Assembly (NCBI RefSeq): GCF_029245835.1
Contig: NZ_JAQWOO010000085.1
Coordinates: 1 to 53,156, forward strand
Direction of reading: 5' to 3'
DNA from: Algibacter sp.
Lineage (GTDB): Bacteria > Bacteroidota > Bacteroidia > Flavobacteriales > Flavobacteriaceae
DNA: 53,156 bases
The notes under the pieces were generated by a model. It had not been told where the DNA came from and searched no databases. It worked only from the letters and a program-made list of their open reading frames with translations. The position numbers and the translations under genes were made by a program. Shown piece after piece: positions 1 through 7,190 of this stretch (positions are counted from its first letter, which is position 1; every line of letters begins with the position of its first letter).

Positions 1-128
1 TCTATCTGATCTAAAATGCTGTTTACTATACGAACAGGATGATTCTCTGGTACAAAATCATCATAACTTGGTGGGAGAAGACTTAATTGAGACTGACTAT
101 TCGTCTTCCAAACGATGTTGCTTTTCAT
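1..128 (-). CDS. IS1182-type transposase, N-terminal fragment (runs off left edge)
   Basis: The reverse strand reads from an ATG at 128 to the window edge without a stop, 42 codons. It contains the stretch PPSYDDFVPENHPVR, typical of the very N-terminus of IS1182-family (DUF772-type) transposases. The product would be a DDE transposase for its own element. It differs clearly from the complete transposase at 310-1761, so these are two different elements of the same family lying back to back. Whether the rest of the gene is intact lies outside the window. Confidence 0.7.
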   Translation of the reverse strand, partial: MKSNIVWKTNSQSQLSLLPPSYDDFVPENHPVRIVNSILDQI

Positions 129-188
129 ACCTTTAAGATACGAAAACCAATACTTTTTTTAAAATCTAAAACAATAAAAAAGAGACTG

Positions 189-196
189 CCTTTTTA
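189..196. repeat. Target site duplication, left copy
   Basis: CCTTTTTA directly precedes the left inverted repeat and is repeated exactly at 1942-1949 after the right inverted repeat. Removing the element plus one copy restores a continuous hairpin, which supports this reading. Confidence 0.75.
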
Positions 197-309
197 GAGG
201 GCACTGAAAAAGTATCTTAGTTAAATACAGATTGAATTAAGAGGAGTAAAACGTAATGTTTTTGCTCCTTTTTTTGTATCTTATTTAGTGATTAAAAGAC
301 ATCCATTCT

Positions 310-1761
310 ATGTTATTACATCAACAACAAATTCAATTAAGCAGCTATTCTGATCTATACGATTTAATTGTACCCAAAGAAAACCTTCTTCGAAAAATCA
401 ATGAATTGATTGATTTTACTTTTATCTATGATGAGTTGGTAACTAAGTATAGTTCGACTACTGGTCGTAGTGCAGAAAGTCCTATTCGGATGTTTAAGTA
501 TCTGTTATTAAAAACCATTTATAATATATCGGATGTCGATGTTGTTGAGCGTTCACGTTTTGACATGTCATTTAAATATTTTCTAGACATGGTTCCAGAG
601 CAGGATGTCATTAACCCTAGTTCTTTGACCAAATTTAGAAAATTGCGTTTAAAGGATACGGATTTATTAAATCTGCTTATTGGAAAAACGGTTGCAATAG
701 CTATTGAAAAAGGGATTATTCGTTCTAAATCAATTATAGTTGATGCCACACATTCAGGCTCAAGGTCAAACCCCTTTTGTGCAGTTCAAATTTTAAAAGA
801 ACGTTCAAAAATACTACGTAAATCGGTTTATAAGGTAGATCCAAGCTGGACATCACGAATGCCAAAGAAGAATGATCAAGATGATTTAGAAAAAGAAATT
901 GCTTATTGCAAAGCGCTCAAAGAACTTATTGAATCAGACCAAACAATGAGTTTAATACCCACTGTTAAAGAAAAATTAAACCTATTAAAGGAAACCGTAG
1001 AAGATACTCGAGATAACCTTGTTTTTTCTAAAGACACCGATGCTAAAACGGGTCACAAATCTGCTGATAGTTCATTCTTTGGATACAAAACACATATTGC
1101 AATGACCCAAGAGCGAATTGTTACCGCAGCTACAGTTACCTCAGGAGAAAAAGGGGATGGTCTAGAATTGCCAAAATTGCTAGAAATAAGTCAAGAAAAT
1201 GGAATTGCAGTAGACACCATTATTGGAGATGCTGCTTATTCAGGAAAAAAGAATCTTAAATTAACTAGTGAACAAAATATAAAAATTGTAGCCAGATTAA
1301 ACCCTATAATTAGTCAAGGGATTAGGAAGTATGAAGACAAATTTGATTTTAATAAAGATGCCGAAATGTTTGTATGCCCTGCAGGACATATGGCTATACG
1401 AAAGGCACGTCAAGGCAAAAAAAATATTGGGAAAAACCAAGTTGACACGTATTATTTTGATGTCGAAAAATGTAAAAAATGTCCTTTAAAAGAAGGATGT
1501 TATAAGCCTGGAGCAAAAACTAAAAGTTATTCGGTATGTATAAAATCAGATTTACATAAAGAACAAATGGATTTTCAAGAAACAGACTATTACAAAGAAA
1601 AGGCTAAACACCGATATAAAATAGAGGCTAAAAATAGTGAGCTAAAAAATGTACATGGTTATGGGCGTGCAAATGCATATGGAATAAAAAGTATGCAAAT
1701 GCAAGGCGCTATAGCACTATTTACAGTAAATCTCAAGAGAATTTTAAAATTAGAGGACTAA
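310..1761 (+). CDS. IS1182-family DDE transposase
   Basis: This 483-residue protein catalyses cut-and-paste movement of the element at 197-1941. It shows the family architecture: a DUF772-like N-terminal region (about residues 15-120), an RNase H-fold catalytic core and a cysteine-rich C-terminal insert (CPAGH...KCKKCPLKEGCY). Candidate catalytic acids are D145 in VDATHSG, D307 in IGDAAYSG and E439 in the RYKIEAKNSELK signature, where R-x3-E-x6-K spacing is preserved. The reading frame is intact and the length is normal for the family. It is the only gene of the element and starts about 100 bp inside the left end. Confidence 0.9.
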   Translation: MLLHQQQIQLSSYSDLYDLIVPKENLLRKINELIDFTFIYDELVTKYSSTTGRSAESPIRMFKYLLLKTIYNISDVDVVERSRFDMSFKYFLDMVPEQDVINPSSLTKFRKLRLKDTDLLNLLIGKTVAIAIEKGIIRSKSIIVDATHSGSRSNPFCAVQILKERSKILRKSVYKVDPSWTSRMPKKNDQDDLEKEIAYCKALKELIESDQTMSLIPTVKEKLNLLKETVEDTRDNLVFSKDTDAKTGHKSADSSFFGYKTHIAMTQERIVTAATVTSGEKGDGLELPKLLEISQENGIAVDTIIGDAAYSGKKNLKLTSEQNIKIVARLNPIISQGIRKYEDKFDFNKDAEMFVCPAGHMAIRKARQGKKNIGKNQVDTYYFDVEKCKKCPLKEGCYKPGAKTKSYSVCIKSDLHKEQMDFQETDYYKEKAKHRYKIEAKNSELKNVHGYGRANAYGIKSMQMQGAIALFTVNLKRILKLED

Positions 1762-1861
1762 AAAAAGAAGTAAAACTCAAAACAAAAATAAAAAGCACTT
1801 CAAGCATCTAAAGACCTCAAAATTAACGTATTGCCATAGAAAAGATAGACCACGAAAACGC

Positions 1862-1902
1862 AAAAAACGCTTAAATAATTCAATTTTATTTAAGCGTTTT
1901 TT
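1862..1902 (+). terminator. Hairpin downstream of the IS transposase
   Basis: A perfect 17-bp stem (1862-1878 with 1886-1902) with a 7-base loop ends in a run of T and starts with a run of A, so it can terminate in both directions. It lies inside the insertion sequence about 100 bp after the transposase stop. It could end transposase transcription and shield the gene from outside transcription entering through the right end. Confidence 0.8.
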
Positions 1903-1941
1903 ATTTATGTATTGAAAAATCGTCGCTTTTTCAGTGCCCTC

Positions 1942-1949
1942 CCTTTTTA
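1942..1949. repeat. Target site duplication, right copy
   Basis: CCTTTTTA directly follows the right inverted repeat at 1926-1941 and matches 189-196 exactly. Confidence 0.75.
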
Positions 1950-1966
1950 GACAGTCTCTTTTTTGT

Positions 1967-3148
1967 TTATTCTATTTTTGAAGTTATTAGTATAATTTTG
2001 TTATCCTCTACATTAGTTGTAAAAAACATATAAATATTGCCACCATCCTTTATTTTGAATTTCTTTCTTATTTGCTGAACTGTTTCAGGAAAATTTCGAG
2101 TAGCAATATTGGCTTTAGTAAAAGCCATTTTTTTAAGCTCTTTTTTATTATAAAGTATTATTTTTTCTATCTTAAAAACGCGTCCAGGAAATTTAATTAA
2201 ACCTTCTGAAGTGTATAAATGTGAATGTTTATGAAGTTTAAAAACACCTAATTGTTTAGCAACTTGATTAAATGCTCCAGCTTTTAAAATAGATGCGTTA
2301 GGCTCATATAAATAGGTGAGTGGTTTAGCATAATTCGATTCTGTATGTTGTTCTTCATTGATTAAAAAATCAAACTTTGCTATATTGTCATTTTTAATAT
2401 TTACAGTTTCAATATTTATAGAGCCATTATAATCTTTATCTAAAACCCATAATAATTCTTTTACTTCGTTGTTTATTGCAACGATATGTATGGTTTTCAC
2501 ATGACTCAATTCACTAATTCCAAAAGACAAATCTAATAGCGGAGAGGTTTTAATCATGATGTTTTTAGAGTGTTTAAAAAGCATCTCTAAATGTTGAGGA
2601 ACATTTGGCAAGCAATCCTTTAAAAAGAAAACCTTCCCTTTACTATCGTGCCGTCTTGAAGGGTCAATATATATCCAATCATAAGTTTGAGATGATTTTT
2701 TTAAATAGTTAATACCATCCGTTTGAACAGTTACAATATTTTGAACATTTAACTGAATAAAATTATGCCTTACAATTCCTGAGAGCATTTTATTTATTTC
2801 GCAGTGTTTAACTGTTTTAAACCGCTTAGAAAAGTAAAAACAATCCACACCAAAACCACCAGTTAAATCAATAATAGAATGCCCTTCTAATAATTCCGAT
2901 TTATATTTTGCTGTAGTTTCAGATGATGTTTGCTCTATATTCAGTTTGTTTGGATAATAAATTTTTTCATTAGAAAACCATGTAGATAGTTTTGTTTTAC
3001 TTCTTTTTTTAGCTTCAATTTGCTCAATAAGAGTTTTGGTATCAACTTCTGAAAATGATGTTCCTTTTAGCAATAAGGCACTAATATTAGTATCTAAATT
3101 TAAATTTATAAATTCTTGAATTTCAGTATTTAATATGGCTTTATTCAA
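1967..3148 (-). CDS. Class I SAM-dependent methyltransferase with THUMP-like domain
   Basis: A 393-residue protein with a Rossmann methyltransferase core. Motif I is IIDLTGGFGVDCFYFS (about residues 91-106), and YDWIYIDPSRRH resembles a motif IV of the (D/N)PP type. The C-terminal part resembles the THUMP-like domain usually found after this core in Bacteroidota. The substrate is unknown; an RNA target is an inference from THUMP-type domains. The start is TTG at 3148, giving (M)NKAILNTE, and there is no competing ATG. It is the last gene of a seven-gene minus-strand run and its stop lies 2 bp from the interrupted terminator. Confidence 0.8.
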   Translation of the reverse strand: MNKAILNTEIQEFINLNLDTNISALLLKGTSFSEVDTKTLIEQIEAKKRSKTKLSTWFSNEKIYYPNKLNIEQTSSETTAKYKSELLEGHSIIDLTGGFGVDCFYFSKRFKTVKHCEINKMLSGIVRHNFIQLNVQNIVTVQTDGINYLKKSSQTYDWIYIDPSRRHDSKGKVFFLKDCLPNVPQHLEMLFKHSKNIMIKTSPLLDLSFGISELSHVKTIHIVAINNEVKELLWVLDKDYNGSINIETVNIKNDNIAKFDFLINEEQHTESNYAKPLTYLYEPNASILKAGAFNQVAKQLGVFKLHKHSHLYTSEGLIKFPGRVFKIEKIILYNKKELKKMAFTKANIATRNFPETVQQIRKKFKIKDGGNIYMFFTTNVEDNKIILITSKIE

Positions 3149-3156
3149 AATAAAAC

Positions 3157-4245
3157 TTAAAGACCTTTAGTGAGTTTTTTTACAATCTTATTTTCAGATA
3201 AGAATGCCTTTAGAATAACTTTTATTGCAGTATAAGCAGGTACAGCTATGATTAAGCCAATAACACCAAACAAAATACCTGTAATTAGAATAACCAAGAA
3301 AATTTCAAGAGGATGAGATTTTACACTTTTTGAGAAAATGATAGGCTGACTTCCAAAATTATCAACCAATTGGCCTATTAAAAAAACAATAAAAACCCAG
3401 AATGTTTTTGGTATAATAACATCGCTAAAGGAGTTTCCAAGGTTACTTGTCATGGTTAACGTAAGCATTAAAAACGCCCCAACAAGGGGGCCAACGTATG
3501 GAATTAAATTTAAAAGTGCACATAAAAAGGCGATAACTATAGCGTTTTCTACACCAATAATAAGTAATCCTATAGTGTAAATTATAAAAAGAATCAGTAT
3601 TTGAAATATAAGCCCAACAAAGTATCTAGAGAGTAAATCTTTAATTTTTGTAGAAGATGTTTTCCAACGAGATTCTTTATTGTCTGGGATAAATGTTAAG
3701 ATGCCATTTTCGAATAACTTGCTATCTTTAAGGAAGAAAAAGGAAATAAATAATACCGAGAATAATCCAACACTAAAACTACCTAATCCGCTAATCACGG
3801 AGTTTAAAAAATCTGGTATTAATGCGAAATCTATTTTTGAGAGTAAATTAGATTCTTTTAACGATTGCTCAACATCAATTTGGTGTAAGTCAAAGTAAGT
3901 AATAATCTCGCTATATAAATCTTCTATGTTGGTTTGTAATTCTTCAATATTTAACAAAGATAAATTTTGTCCTTGTTTTATAACTAAAGGAATGAATAGA
4001 CCTACTAAGCCAATAAAAATTCCTAATAGGAGTAACATGGCCACAATAACTGCGATTGTGTTTTTAAATTTCAATTTACGTTCTAAGAATAAAACAATAG
4101 GTCTGCCAATTAAAGAAATCACAGCAGCAATGGCTATATAGCTTATAACCGATTGAATTTGATACAAAAATAAAAGTAACAAAGCGGTACCGAATATAAT
4201 ACCAACAGCTTTAATAATACCGTTAGAAATTGTGTTTGAATTCAT
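3157..4245 (-). CDS. AI-2E family (UPF0118) membrane permease
   Basis: A 362-residue polytopic inner-membrane protein of the AI-2E transporter superfamily. Hydrophobic segments lie near residues 10-50 and 60-95. A soluble region at about 95-150 follows (QNLSLLNIEELQTNIEDLY and onward), and then a run of helices includes the conserved LNLIPYVGPLVGAF signature near residues 245-258. Family members have been linked to quorum-signal export or Na+/H+ exchange; which applies here cannot be told from sequence. It ends 8 bp before the start of the downstream methyltransferase gene, so the two are probably cotranscribed. Confidence 0.85.
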   Translation of the reverse strand: MNSNTISNGIIKAVGIIFGTALLLLFLYQIQSVISYIAIAAVISLIGRPIVLFLERKLKFKNTIAVIVAMLLLLGIFIGLVGLFIPLVIKQGQNLSLLNIEELQTNIEDLYSEIITYFDLHQIDVEQSLKESNLLSKIDFALIPDFLNSVISGLGSFSVGLFSVLFISFFFLKDSKLFENGILTFIPDNKESRWKTSSTKIKDLLSRYFVGLIFQILILFIIYTIGLLIIGVENAIVIAFLCALLNLIPYVGPLVGAFLMLTLTMTSNLGNSFSDVIIPKTFWVFIVFLIGQLVDNFGSQPIIFSKSVKSHPLEIFLVILITGILFGVIGLIIAVPAYTAIKVILKAFLSENKIVKKLTKGL

Positions 4246-4270
4246 CTAGTAAATATAATATTATTTGTTG

Positions 4271-4344
4271 TCATTGCGAACACTGTGAGGTAAACTCACA
4301 AATCAGAGTTAAATATGGACAGATTGCTTCGTGCCTCGCAATGA
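4271..4344. repeat. Dispersed palindromic intergenic repeat
   Basis: TCATTGCGA at 4271-4279 is the exact inverse complement of TCGCAATGA at 4336-4344. Nested between them is a small hairpin, GTGAG-GTAAA-CTCAC. The right arm continues into CAGATTGCTTCGTGCC, the ATTGCGAGGCACGAAGCAATCTG type of repeat often seen between genes in Bacteroidota. It lies between two colinear genes. A related fragment (CATTGCGAAC...GGCAATCTG) is present near 52864. Confidence 0.7.
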
Positions 4345-4346
4345 GG

Positions 4347-4847
4347 TTACAAAAGCTGCTTTGTAATTTCATATAATGCAATGTTGGTGGCTTGAACAAC
4401 ATTCATACTGCTATTTTGACCAAACATATTAATATGAATAACTTGGTCTGATGCATTTAAAATATGTTCTGAAACACCAAAATTCTCGTCACCAATAATG
4501 AGTGCGATGGGTTTTTCTTTTGAAAAGTGAGTCTGGTGGATGGGTTGACTTGAATCTGTAATTTCTAATGAAATAACCTGGTAGCCTTTAGTTTTTAATA
4601 ATTCTACAACTTCTGAAGCAGTATTTTTAATTTCATAATTCACAACTTTCTCAGTAGCTCGAGATGTTTTTGCCATTTTCCGACCAAACTGAATATTTTT
4701 ACCACAAAGGATGAGTTTTTCAATACCAAAAGCATCAGCAATTCTGAATAAACTTCCAATATTTGGAGCGTTGGTAACGTTATCACAAACTAACGTGATT
4801 GGAAATATTTTTGACTGAAAATTTGTATTGTAGTGAGTGAGTTGCAA
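4347..4847 (-). CDS. SpoU/TrmH-family RNA 2'-O-methyltransferase
   Basis: A 166-residue SPOUT-fold enzyme that methylates a ribose 2'-OH in tRNA or rRNA using SAM; the exact target nucleotide cannot be read from sequence. All three family motifs are visible: motif 1 NAPNIGSLFRIADAFG, motif 2 ALIIGDENFGVSEH and motif 3 INMFGQNSSMNVVQATNIA forming the trefoil knot. There is no N-terminal substrate-binding domain, so it is of the minimal TrmL/TrmH type. The start is TTG at 4847, because an in-frame stop lies two codons upstream and homologous N-termini begin about here. Confidence 0.85.
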   Translation of the reverse strand: MQLTHYNTNFQSKIFPITLVCDNVTNAPNIGSLFRIADAFGIEKLILCGKNIQFGRKMAKTSRATEKVVNYEIKNTASEVVELLKTKGYQVISLEITDSSQPIHQTHFSKEKPIALIIGDENFGVSEHILNASDQVIHINMFGQNSSMNVVQATNIALYEITKQLL

Positions 4848-4876
4848 GTGTTGTTATTTGTTTATGCGTTTGTTGT

Positions 4877-5023
4877 TTAGTTGTTTTGCCGCGAATTCAC
4901 GACTGTTTTTTTAATAGAATCCAAAAGTATTCCAGTTAGCAAAATCAATACCATCAAAACTTTTAAAAACACTTTAAATAGACCTTTGAATGTGTTTTCC
5001 TCTTTTTGGTTTTCTAAAACCAT
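4877..5023 (-). CDS. Possible small membrane protein, 48 aa
   Basis: An ATG at 5023 opens a 48-codon frame ending with TAA at 4877-4879. The product has a charged N-terminus (MVLENQKEENTFKG), one clear transmembrane helix (FKVFLKVLMVLILLTGILL) and a short basic tail. I recognise no family. It occupies the gap between the trmH-like and DUF4159 genes and points the same way. Its last codons lie inside an intergenic repeat arm (4892-4902), so the C-terminus may be chance. A real small gene is plausible but unproven. Confidence 0.4.
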   Translation of the reverse strand: MVLENQKEENTFKGLFKVFLKVLMVLILLTGILLDSIKKTVVNSRQNN

Positions 5024-5069
5024 TCAACTAACATAACCACAAAATCTTTCTTAAAAATTCGTGAATTCG
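4892..5069. repeat. Inverted pair of GAATTC-containing intergenic repeats
   Basis: CGAATTCACGA at 4892-4902 recurs as its inverse complement TCGTGAATTCG at 5059-5069, with partly matching flanks. Sequences like CCACGAATTCACGAA are frequent intergenic repeats in flavobacteria. The pair brackets the possible 48-aa gene. Confidence 0.5.
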
Positions 5070-5075
5070 TGGTAG

Positions 5076-5717
5076 CTAGTTTTCAAAAGCAAATTTAACA
5101 ATGTTAGCTCCCATTTTAAATGCCTTTTCTCTTATATCAGCAGGATCATTATGTACTTCAGTATCTTCCCAACCATCTCCTAAATCGCTTTCATAAGTAA
5201 ACAATAGCATTAATCTATCTTCATTAAAAATACCAAATGCTTGTGGGCGTTTAGCATCATGTTCGTGTATTTTCGGCAATCCGTTTGGGAATTTATAAAC
5301 CGTATTGAAAATAGCGTGACTAGTTGGTAACTCAATTAGGTCTTTATCAGGGAACACCTTTTTTAATTCTTTGGTGATGTATGGTTCCATACCATAATTA
5401 TCGTCAATATGTAAAAACCCACCTGAAATTAAATAATTACGCAGGTTTTCGGCATCGGTTTCACTAAAAAATACATTTCCATGCCCTGTCATGTGTAATA
5501 ATGGAAATTGAAAAATATCCGAACTCCCTGTTTCAACCGTCTTTGGCTTAGGGTTTATTTTTGTGTTTATATTATCGTTACAAAACTTAATAAGGTTTGG
5601 CAGGGCAGTAGGGTTTCCATACCAATCGCCACCACCTTTATATTTTAAAATGGCCAAATCTTGAGCAAATAAATTAAAAACTAAAAGTGAAAAGATAAAA
5701 GTTAAAAATAATTTCAT
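5076..5717 (-). CDS. DUF4159-domain secreted protein
   Basis: A protein of about 213 residues, taking the ATG at 5717 as start because it places a clean signal peptide (MKLFLTFIFSLLVFNLFAQ) at the N-terminus. The frame is open back to 5762, but those extra residues would spoil the signal and overlap rsmE. The mature part matches the DUF4159 family: KYKGGGDWYGNPTALPNL near the start, then HMTGHGNVFFS and GGFLHIDDNYGME. Its fold resembles a class I glutamine amidotransferase-like domain without proof of catalysis. Function is unknown. It starts 7 bp after rsmE and is probably cotranscribed with it. Confidence 0.8.
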   Translation of the reverse strand: MKLFLTFIFSLLVFNLFAQDLAILKYKGGGDWYGNPTALPNLIKFCNDNINTKINPKPKTVETGSSDIFQFPLLHMTGHGNVFFSETDAENLRNYLISGGFLHIDDNYGMEPYITKELKKVFPDKDLIELPTSHAIFNTVYKFPNGLPKIHEHDAKRPQAFGIFNEDRLMLLFTYESDLGDGWEDTEVHNDPADIREKAFKMGANIVKFAFEN

Positions 5718-5724
5718 AGTAAAA

Positions 5725-6429
5725 TTACTCATTAGTAAATGCAACGGAATGACACGCAACAATAGCAGCCGTTTCTGTGCGTAATCTGGTTTCTGCCAAA
5801 GTTACAGGAATAAAATTATTTTCAAGTGCTTTAGCTATTTCTTTAACAGAAAAATCGCCTTCTGGACCAATTAAAATAGTAATATCGCTATTTGGTTTAA
5901 TTTGCTCTTTTAAAGATTTTCTATCCGTTTCTTCACAATGAGCAATAAATAATTCAGTTTCAAAGTCTTTATTTATAAAGTCTTGAAAAGACATGGCACT
6001 ATTAAGTTTAGGCAAATAACAATTTAGCGATTGTTTCATGGCCGACTGCAAAATACGTTCAAAACGTTCTTTTTTTATTACTTTTCGTTCGCTATGATCG
6101 CAAATAATAGGGGTAATGCTATCAATACCAATTTCGGTAGCTTTTTCTAAAAACCACTCGTAGCGGTCGTTCATTTTTGTTGGAGCAACAGCTAAATGTA
6201 AAGTGTAATTTCGCTTGGTTTGAAGCTTTTTCGACACAATATGAACAGTACATTTATTGATATTTGGTACTGAAATTTCAGCAGTAAATAACATACCCTT
6301 TCCATTTGTAATATGTAATGTATCTCCAATACTTTTACGCAAAACTTTCACGATGTGTTTACTTTCTTCTCTTTCAAAAGTAAATTGTGAAGTGTTTTTA
6401 TTTAAATCTGGACTATAGAAAAGCTGCAT
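5725..6429 (-). CDS. rsmE: 16S rRNA m3U1498 methyltransferase RsmE
   Basis: A 234-residue SPOUT methyltransferase that N3-methylates U1498 of 16S rRNA in the assembled 30S subunit. Visible are the N-terminal PUA-like RNA-binding part (MQLFYSPDLNK...EESKHIVKVLR), the middle signature KATEIGIDSITPIICDHSE, and the C-terminal knot with ILIGPEGDFSVKEI and LAETRLRTETAAIVA, which hold the SAM site. Length and motifs are normal. Its start codon overlaps the stop of the upstream PPIase gene by one base (TAATG), indicating translational coupling. Confidence 0.95.
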   Translation of the reverse strand: MQLFYSPDLNKNTSQFTFEREESKHIVKVLRKSIGDTLHITNGKGMLFTAEISVPNINKCTVHIVSKKLQTKRNYTLHLAVAPTKMNDRYEWFLEKATEIGIDSITPIICDHSERKVIKKERFERILQSAMKQSLNCYLPKLNSAMSFQDFINKDFETELFIAHCEETDRKSLKEQIKPNSDITILIGPEGDFSVKEIAKALENNFIPVTLAETRLRTETAAIVACHSVAFTNE

Positions 6430-7067
6430 TATTCTTTGGCTTCAACAATTTTTAAAACTTCAATTTCTGAAATATCTTTTGGCTCATGTGTTTTTAATAC
6501 AACGTAATATGCGTTTTCCGAAGGCACATCAACATTAAAAATACTATTCAAGCTATTTTTATTATCAATTAATTGGCTTTCAAGTTCTGTAGATACGTCT
6601 TCTTTTAAAAGCCAACCTATATCACCACCTTTATTTGAGTTTTCGTCCTTAGAATAACGTTTTGCTAATAAATCAAAAGGTAAACCATTGTTAAATTGAG
6701 CAATTATTTTTGCTCTCATTTCTTCAATTTCATGTATACTGTTTTTTTCTCCATTTAAATAAATGCACGCCGCTCTGTAATATGTTTTTTTACTTTTATT
6801 AATGACTTTGTAGAATGTTTTTTCAAATTCACGTTCATTTACCTTTGTGCCACCAACACTCAATTTAAAAAGATCTTTAGCTAAAATCGTTTTATGTTTC
6901 TCTTCATTAAAAGTAATTAGTTTATTTTTTTTAGATTTTTTTGATTCTAAATAACTTTTAATTTGCTCTGGTGTTTCAATGGTTTTAAGGGCTTCTTCTG
7001 CTGAAGTTTGAGCTGCTAAAAATGAAGAGGTACTTAATACTAATAAAACAAGTAATTTTTTAAACAT
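6429..7067 (-). CDS. Exported parvulin-type peptidyl-prolyl isomerase
   Basis: A protein of about 212 residues with a signal peptide when read from the ATG at 7067 (MFKKLLVLLVLSTSSFLAAQ); the frame is open to 7094. A single PpiC domain occupies the C-terminal half: the stretch FNNGLPFDLLAKRYSKDENS is followed by NKGGDIGWL, the conserved GGD(L/I)GW signature. It should act in the periplasm on envelope protein folding. It is shorter than SurA, with one rotamase domain. It lies directly upstream of rsmE with a one-base overlap. Confidence 0.85.
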   Translation of the reverse strand: MFKKLLVLLVLSTSSFLAAQTSAEEALKTIETPEQIKSYLESKKSKKNKLITFNEEKHKTILAKDLFKLSVGGTKVNEREFEKTFYKVINKSKKTYYRAACIYLNGEKNSIHEIEEMRAKIIAQFNNGLPFDLLAKRYSKDENSNKGGDIGWLLKEDVSTELESQLIDNKNSLNSIFNVDVPSENAYYVVLKTHEPKDISEIEVLKIVEAKE

Positions 7068-7190
7068 AAATGTAGGTTTTAAATTCAATTTCAAATTTAA
7101 AAGTAATAGTTAATGATACCAATAAAGCAGAAATAAGTTTTTAAGAGGCTATTGTTTATAACTTTATTTTTGAAAAAAAATAGTTGATAA

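Larger units (their letters stand above)
197..1941 (+). mobile_element. Complete IS1182-family insertion sequence, 1745 bp
   Basis: Perfect 16-bp terminal inverted repeats GAGGGCACTGAAAAAG (197-212) and CTTTTTCAGTGCCCTC (1926-1941) enclose one transposase gene. The element is flanked by an 8-bp direct repeat CCTTTTTA at 189-196 and 1942-1949, which I read as the target duplication. The intact open reading frame, perfect ends and perfect duplication suggest a recent insertion that may still be mobile. Family assignment comes from the transposase; the ends were read directly from the sequence. Confidence 0.85.
176..1964 (-). terminator. Rho-independent terminator split by the insertion sequence
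   Basis: The arms AAAAAAGAGACTG (176-188) and CAGTCTCTTTTTT (1952-1964) are perfect 13-bp complements. With the insertion sequence and one duplication removed they enclose a loop of about ten bases (CCTTTTTAGA), giving a strong intrinsic terminator with a T run on both strands. It lies 2 bp beyond the stop codon of the minus-strand methyltransferase gene (1967-3148), so it was most likely the terminator of that operon. The insertion lies within the loop. Confidence 0.7.
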
